From Methylophaga sp. UBA3192 (lineage in GTDB: Bacteria; Pseudomonadota; Gammaproteobacteria; Nitrosococcales; Methylophagaceae), in assembly GCA_002363955.1 (NCBI GenBank), contig DEXE01000007.1:148335-212334 (forward strand): a DNA stretch of 64,000 nt, in the 5' to 3' direction. Below are positions 60,860 to 64,000 of this stretch, in pieces. The notes below the pieces were generated by a model, which saw nothing but the letters and a program-made list of their open reading frames with translations, searched no databases and was not told the DNA's origin. The position numbers and the translations under genes were made by a program. Within the stretch, counting starts at the first letter, position 1, and each line of letters opens with the position of its first letter.

Positions 60860-61414
60860 ATGGAAGCTTTTTTTGTTTCAACCACCACCGTTGCCCTGGC
60901 GGAAATTGGTGATAAAACCCAACTCCTTTCGTTATTCCTAGCAGCACGTTTCCGTGCCCCCATTCCCATCATTTTCGGCATCTTATTCGCTACCCTGCTT
61001 AATCACGGTCTCTCCGCCTGGCTGGGAGTATGGATCACTGAATTCATCTCTCCTGAAACTGGCAGGTTACTTATTGGCATCAGTTTTATTGCGGTTGCTT
61101 TATGGATATTAATTCCTGACAAAGAAGAAGATGCTTCCTCAAACTTGAATCGTTACGGGGCATTTGTCGCAACGTTGGTGTTATTTTTTCTGGCCGAAAT
61201 CGGTGACAAAACACAAATCGCCACCGTTATTCTGGCCGCCCAATATCAGCAGTTCTTTCTTGTTACACTCGGTACGACAGTTGGCATGATGCTAGCGAAT
61301 GTACCTATTGTGTTATTCGGTCATCAGCTGATGCAAAAATTGCCTTTAAATGCAGCTCGCTATGCAGCTTCGATTGTATTTATCTCTTTAGGAATTATTA
61401 CGCTATTGCTTTGA
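60860..61414 (+). CDS. GDT1/TMEM165 family manganese exporter (UPF0016)
   Basis: A 184-aa inner-membrane protein with six predicted helices. The duplicated motif AEIGDKTQ occurs twice (near 14 and 113), the cation-binding signature of UPF0016. Bacterial members under yybP-ykoY control export Mn2+. The ATG at 60860 gives the family start MEAFFVSTTTVALAEIGDK; an earlier start at 60815 would lie in the terminator hairpin. Function assigned from motif plus riboswitch. Confidence 0.92.
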   Translation: MEAFFVSTTTVALAEIGDKTQLLSLFLAARFRAPIPIIFGILFATLLNHGLSAWLGVWITEFISPETGRLLIGISFIAVALWILIPDKEEDASSNLNRYGAFVATLVLFFLAEIGDKTQIATVILAAQYQQFFLVTLGTTVGMMLANVPIVLFGHQLMQKLPLNAARYAASIVFISLGIITLLL

Positions 61415-61472
61415 CAGTTTGAGCAATTAATTCATACAGTAACCATTTTCGAATCACCTTGATGGAGAATCC

Positions 61473-61970
61473 ATGAGCCAGACTATCAGCTCGCCAGTCA
61501 CTGAATTATTAACGCAGCACGCAGTTACCTACGAAGTAGTTGAAATACCGCTTAGTGAAGATAAAAAACCGATCCGTAATCTGGAAGAGTTACTGAGTAG
61601 TCAGGGTCGCGATCCCAATTCAGTAGTACGTAGTTTGTTATTTAAAACCGGTTCGGGTCAGTTTTGCCTGCTGGCAGTAGCCGGAGGTGGACGTGCCGAT
61701 TGGGCTGCACTTCGTAAACAACTTGGCGAGAAAAAACTGCGCATGGCTGAATTTGATGAAGTCTCGGAAGCTACAGGCTATGTCGTTGGTGCCGTGCCCC
61801 CCATCGCGTTACCTGAAACAGTTATGGTTTTAGCTGATAACAGTGCATTCCAGTTTGAACAGGTGATTATTGGCAGTGGTGTTTTAGGCTATGCCTTAGC
61901 ATTAAGCGCCAATGATCTACGAAAAGTCATGTCCGATGTGCCCGTTAGCGAATTCGTAAAAATCGAGTAA
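61473..61970 (+). CDS. YbaK/EbsC-family aminoacyl-tRNA deacylase
   Basis: A 165-aa protein of the YbaK/ProXp trans-editing superfamily. The conserved LLFKTGSGQFCLLAVAGGGRADWAAL region and AVPPIALPETVMVLADNSA match the fold. Family members remove mischarged amino acids from tRNA, such as Cys- or Ala-tRNA-Pro. Precise specificity unknown. Followed by its own terminator. Confidence 0.88.
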   Translation: MSQTISSPVTELLTQHAVTYEVVEIPLSEDKKPIRNLEELLSSQGRDPNSVVRSLLFKTGSGQFCLLAVAGGGRADWAALRKQLGEKKLRMAEFDEVSEATGYVVGAVPPIALPETVMVLADNSAFQFEQVIIGSGVLGYALALSANDLRKVMSDVPVSEFVKIE

Positions 61971-61979
61971 AGCAATAAC

Positions 61980-62009
61980 AGCTGGCGTGCTATACGCCAG
62001 CTTTCTTTT
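61980..62009 (+). terminator. Terminator after ybaK
   Basis: AGCTGGCGT / ACGCCAGCT (61980-61988, 61994-62002) form a 9-bp stem with a 5-base loop, followed by TTCTTTT. It isolates the downstream sulfur operon. Confidence 0.92.
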
Positions 62010-62056
62010 CACTTTCCCATTAATTGTTAGTACTTCAGCCAAAAACATTAACAAAC

Positions 62057-62085
62057 ACTAATTTAGTATTTTCTAATTTAGAAAA
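62057..62085. promoter_or_regulatory. Probable operator of the persulfide regulator
   Basis: A perfect palindrome TTTTCTAATTTAGAAAA (62069-62085) is preceded at 15-base spacing by a second palindromic core ACTAATTTAGT (62057-62067). It overlaps the region where a -35 box for TATACT (62092-62097) would lie, 41 bases before the regulator ATG. Location suits autorepression by the ArsR-family protein. Confidence 0.7.
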
Positions 62086-62125
62086 CTGGAATATACTTGC
62101 ACTATTATTTTTGCAAGGATCTCTT

Positions 62126-62476
62126 ATGAGCACTCTCCCCCTATCTTTTCCTGAGATTAGCGAAATGCAATCCCATGCCAAAGCAGCAGCCGCTTTGCTC
62201 AAGCAAATGAGCAACGAGCATCGGCTAATGATCTTATGTGCTTTGGGAAACCAGGAACTGGCCGTCAGTGAAATCAATCATCTGGTGCCGCTTAGTCAGT
62301 CGGCATTATCACAACATCTTGCCAGTCTGCGTCATGCTGAATTAGTCAAAACACGCAAAGACTCACAAACCGTCTATTACCGACTGAATGGCGATGCCGC
62401 GCTACGCATCATTGCCGTTTTGCAATCTCTGTACTGTCCTAAATATCAAACTTCTTCATGTGGAGAAAAATCATGA
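62126..62476 (+). CDS. ArsR-family persulfide sensor (SqrR/BigR type)
   Basis: A 116-aa winged-helix repressor. The HTH is LSQSALSQHLASLRHA followed by the wing KDSQTVYYRL. Cys38 (in MILCALG) and Cys104 (in LYCPKY) are 66 residues apart, exactly the separation of the two Cys of SqrR that form a tetrasulfide bridge on sensing persulfide; the metal-binding ELCVC motif of ArsR is absent. The ATG at 62126 has AAGGA six bases upstream. It precedes rhodanese, TauE and persulfide dioxygenase genes, the expected regulon. An ATGA overlap joins it to the rhodanese gene. Confidence 0.92.
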   Translation: MSTLPLSFPEISEMQSHAKAAAALLKQMSNEHRLMILCALGNQELAVSEINHLVPLSQSALSQHLASLRHAELVKTRKDSQTVYYRLNGDAALRIIAVLQSLYCPKYQTSSCGEKS

Positions 62477-63006
62477 GTTATTCCATCGAAAAACCAGAAA
62501 CAGTATTTTTAAACAAAACACCTGACGATATTTGCATCATCGATGTCAGAACAACCGCCGAAGTTAACGCAAAATCGTTGCCCAGCGCCATCCATTTGCC
62601 ACTACAGGCCTTCAATGTTGAAGCATTGCAAAAGGCAATCAACAAGCAATCAGCTAACCCTGAGAAAATTTATTTTTTATGCCATTCAGGACGACGTGCA
62701 GAAACTGCCGCCAAACAAATTGATGGGCAAGTTTCCCAATCATTAGTGGTCATTGAGGGCGGCATTCAAGCTGTTGAAAAGATGAATCCTGATTGGGTGA
62801 TTACCCAAGGAAAAGCTATTTCAATTGAACGTCAGGTACGTATTACTGCGGGTGGTTTGGTGTTACTGGGGGTGATTTTAGGGTTTGCGATACATTCAGC
62901 CTGGTTTGCCCTATCCGGTTTTGTCGGCGCAGGACTGATGTTCTCAGGAATAACCGATAGCTGTGCGATGGGCATGATCATCGCCAAAATGCCATGGAAT
63001 AAATAA
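62473..63006 (+). CDS. Rhodanese with C-terminal DUF2892 membrane domain
   Basis: A 177-aa protein. Residues 1-110 are a rhodanese domain with catalytic Cys in YFLCHSGRRAE; the persulfide carried there could be passed to a thiol. Residues 120-175 form two membrane helices of the DUF2892 type (VRITAGGLVLLGVILGFAIH, CAMGMIIAKMPWN). This fusion is common in sulfide-detoxification operons and tethers the enzyme to the inner membrane. ATG at 62473 is coupled to the regulator. Confidence 0.93.
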   Translation: MSYSIEKPETVFLNKTPDDICIIDVRTTAEVNAKSLPSAIHLPLQAFNVEALQKAINKQSANPEKIYFLCHSGRRAETAAKQIDGQVSQSLVVIEGGIQAVEKMNPDWVITQGKAISIERQVRITAGGLVLLGVILGFAIHSAWFALSGFVGAGLMFSGITDSCAMGMIIAKMPWNK

Positions 63007-63012
63007 AAAATC

Positions 63013-63837
63013 ATGCTGCTGATACTGGGCATTGTGATTGGTTTATTGCTGGGCCTGACCGGCGCAGGCGGCTCGGTATTTGCCGTACCACTTTTGATTA
63101 TGATTGGCGGCATTTCAATTCATGAAGCGGTGACATTGTCGTTAGCGGCTGTCGCTGCCATCACATTGTATGGCAGCGTACGAAATCTCACAAAACAAAC
63201 TATTTTATGGCTGCCAGCGGCCCTATTGGCCGGTAGCGGCATATTGGCGGCACCGCTTGGCAAAGTGTTAGGCACGATGCTCAGTGAAACCATACTGATG
63301 GCAGGGTTCAGTATTTTAGCCATCCTCATTGCCATTCGTATGTGGTTGACGGCAACAACGATGCCGGAAGCCAGTAAAGTCGTACGTGGCAGTCATTTAT
63401 CATTAGAGAGCACTAATGGCCTGCTGTGTAAATTCAGTCCAACCGGCCAATTTCAAATGCGTCCAAAATGTATGAGCGGCCTGCTGTTGGGCGGTTTAAT
63501 GGTCGGCTTGTTATCCGGATTATTCGGCGTGGGCGGTGGGTTTCTGATTATCCCTTTACTGCTTTTGCTCAGTCAGGTCAGCATGATACAAGCGGTCAGC
63601 ACCTCATTAGTGGTCATAGCGTTTATCAGCAGCAGCGGTTTTATTGCTCATATTGTATTGGGCGAAACAACACATTTGTCATTGGGTTCACTGGCCTGGT
63701 TAATTACCGGCGGTTTACTCGGTATGTTTGCGGGACAGTTACTCAGTCACAGGATTGCCAATGCCAGCTTACAGAAAATCTTTGCCATCGGTTTGATGGC
63801 AGTTTCCGCACTGATGTTATTCACACAACTGATATAG
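63013..63837 (+). CDS. TauE/SafE-family sulfite or sulfur-anion exporter
   Basis: A 274-aa membrane protein with about eight helices in two homologous halves, each with a GLxGxGGG-type loop (GLTGAGGSVFAVPLLI and GLFGVGGGFLIIPLLL). TauE members export sulfite, sulfoacetate or thiosulfate. The setting with rhodanese and persulfide dioxygenase points to sulfite or thiosulfate produced from persulfide. Starts 6 bases after the rhodanese stop. Confidence 0.9.
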   Translation: MLLILGIVIGLLLGLTGAGGSVFAVPLLIMIGGISIHEAVTLSLAAVAAITLYGSVRNLTKQTILWLPAALLAGSGILAAPLGKVLGTMLSETILMAGFSILAILIAIRMWLTATTMPEASKVVRGSHLSLESTNGLLCKFSPTGQFQMRPKCMSGLLLGGLMVGLLSGLFGVGGGFLIIPLLLLLSQVSMIQAVSTSLVVIAFISSSGFIAHIVLGETTHLSLGSLAWLITGGLLGMFAGQLLSHRIANASLQKIFAIGLMAVSALMLFTQLI

Positions 63838-63850
63838 GATATAAATCACC

Positions 63851-64000
63851 ATGCTATTCAGACAACTTTATGAAAAACATTCGTCAACCTACACGTATTT
63901 AATTGCTGACAATGAAAGCAAAGAAGCCCTGTTAATTGATCCGGTGGTTGATGAAACAGATGGATATTTGAGGTTATTGAACGAACTGGGATTAACCCTC
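63851..64000 (+). CDS. Persulfide dioxygenase (ETHE1/Blh type), 5' part
   Basis: The first 50 codons of a metallo-beta-lactamase-fold protein: MLFRQLYEKHSSTYTYLIAD, then ALLIDPV, the start typical of ETHE1-like persulfide dioxygenases, which oxidise glutathione persulfide to sulfite. The HxHxDH iron site lies beyond the window. Fourth gene of the persulfide operon; its product would supply the sulfite that TauE exports. Confidence 0.85.
   Translation, partial: MLFRQLYEKHSSTYTYLIADNESKEALLIDPVVDETDGYLRLLNELGLTL

Noticed and set aside
60715..60981. Minus-strand frame across the riboswitch
   Set aside because: It crosses a structured leader and the start of the GDT1 gene and lacks protein-like features.
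63468..63902. 144-aa plus-strand frame overlapping TauE
   Set aside because: Shadow of the TauE gene in another frame; it also covers the start of the persulfide dioxygenase.
1..64000. CRISPR arrays, insertion sequences, prophage or integrons
   Set aside because: No regularly spaced repeats, transposase or integrase genes were found; composition and gene order are those of core chromosome.

Overview
The window reads as ordinary, gene-dense chromosome of a gammaproteobacterium of moderate, slightly AT-rich composition. The evidence is the set of conserved gammaproteobacterial blocks: glnA-ntrB-ntrC; maf-rng-yhdP-tldD; leuS-lptE-holA-nadD-rsfS-rlmH; ftsY-ftsE-ftsX-rpoH; lapA-lapB; dnaX-ybaB-recR; aat-bpt-infA. 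Protein similarity and the sulfur-handling genes fit a Thiotrichales or Methylophaga-like bacterium, but the genus is a guess from memory of protein style and was not tested. There is no phage, transposon, integron or CRISPR array, and no gene-free stretch above 300 bases.

Layout. 1-6.3 kb (minus): 5' part of an initiator tRNA, ntrC, ntrB, a DUF4124 protein, glnA, tusA and a PP-loop sulfurtransferase. The glnA and ntrBC promoters carry readable sigma-54 and NtrC sites. 6.3-26.1 kb (minus): tldD, yhdP, rng, maf, rlmH, rsfS, an ElyC-like gene, nadD, proA, holA, lptE, leuS, an H-NS family gene, a ferredoxin, coaD, rsmD and two M16 peptidase homologues, mostly with overlapping start and stop codons. 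26.2-35.2 kb (plus apart from fdxA): ftsYEX, rpoH, lapAB, arsC-like, wrbA, a small rod-like protein, a biotin ligase without its repressor domain, coaX and tRNA-Ser. 35.5-41.3 kb (plus): the SRP RNA, dnaX with a probable programmed frameshift, ybaB, recR, a degenerate EAL-HDOD protein, aat, bpt and infA. 41.3-47.6 kb: dsbB, a zinc-ribbon protein, roxA, a histidine phosphatase, nfeD, a stomatin, csiV, and a methylthioinosine phosphorylase-hpt salvage pair. 47.7-60.6 kb: a cobalamin-type ABC importer, trhO, ggt, tatD, an encapsulated-ferritin-type protein with no encapsulin nearby, a moxR-DUF58-tgpA cluster, tcdA and a HEAGH protein. 60.6-64 kb: a manganese riboswitch before a GDT1-family exporter, ybaK, and a persulfide-responsive operon (SqrR/BigR-like regulator, rhodanese, TauE, persulfide dioxygenase) that runs off the end.

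Most genes serve central processes: nitrogen assimilation, ribosome and tRNA maturation, NAD and CoA synthesis, LPS and envelope assembly, replication and recombination, and N-degron tagging. The less routine material is regulatory or structural: two NtrC/sigma-54 promoters (the ntrB one would give an almost leaderless mRNA), the dnaX slippery site, a complete riboswitch with promoter and terminator, a palindromic operator at the sulfur operon, and the free-standing EncFtn protein. I found no convincing wholly new multi-gene system.
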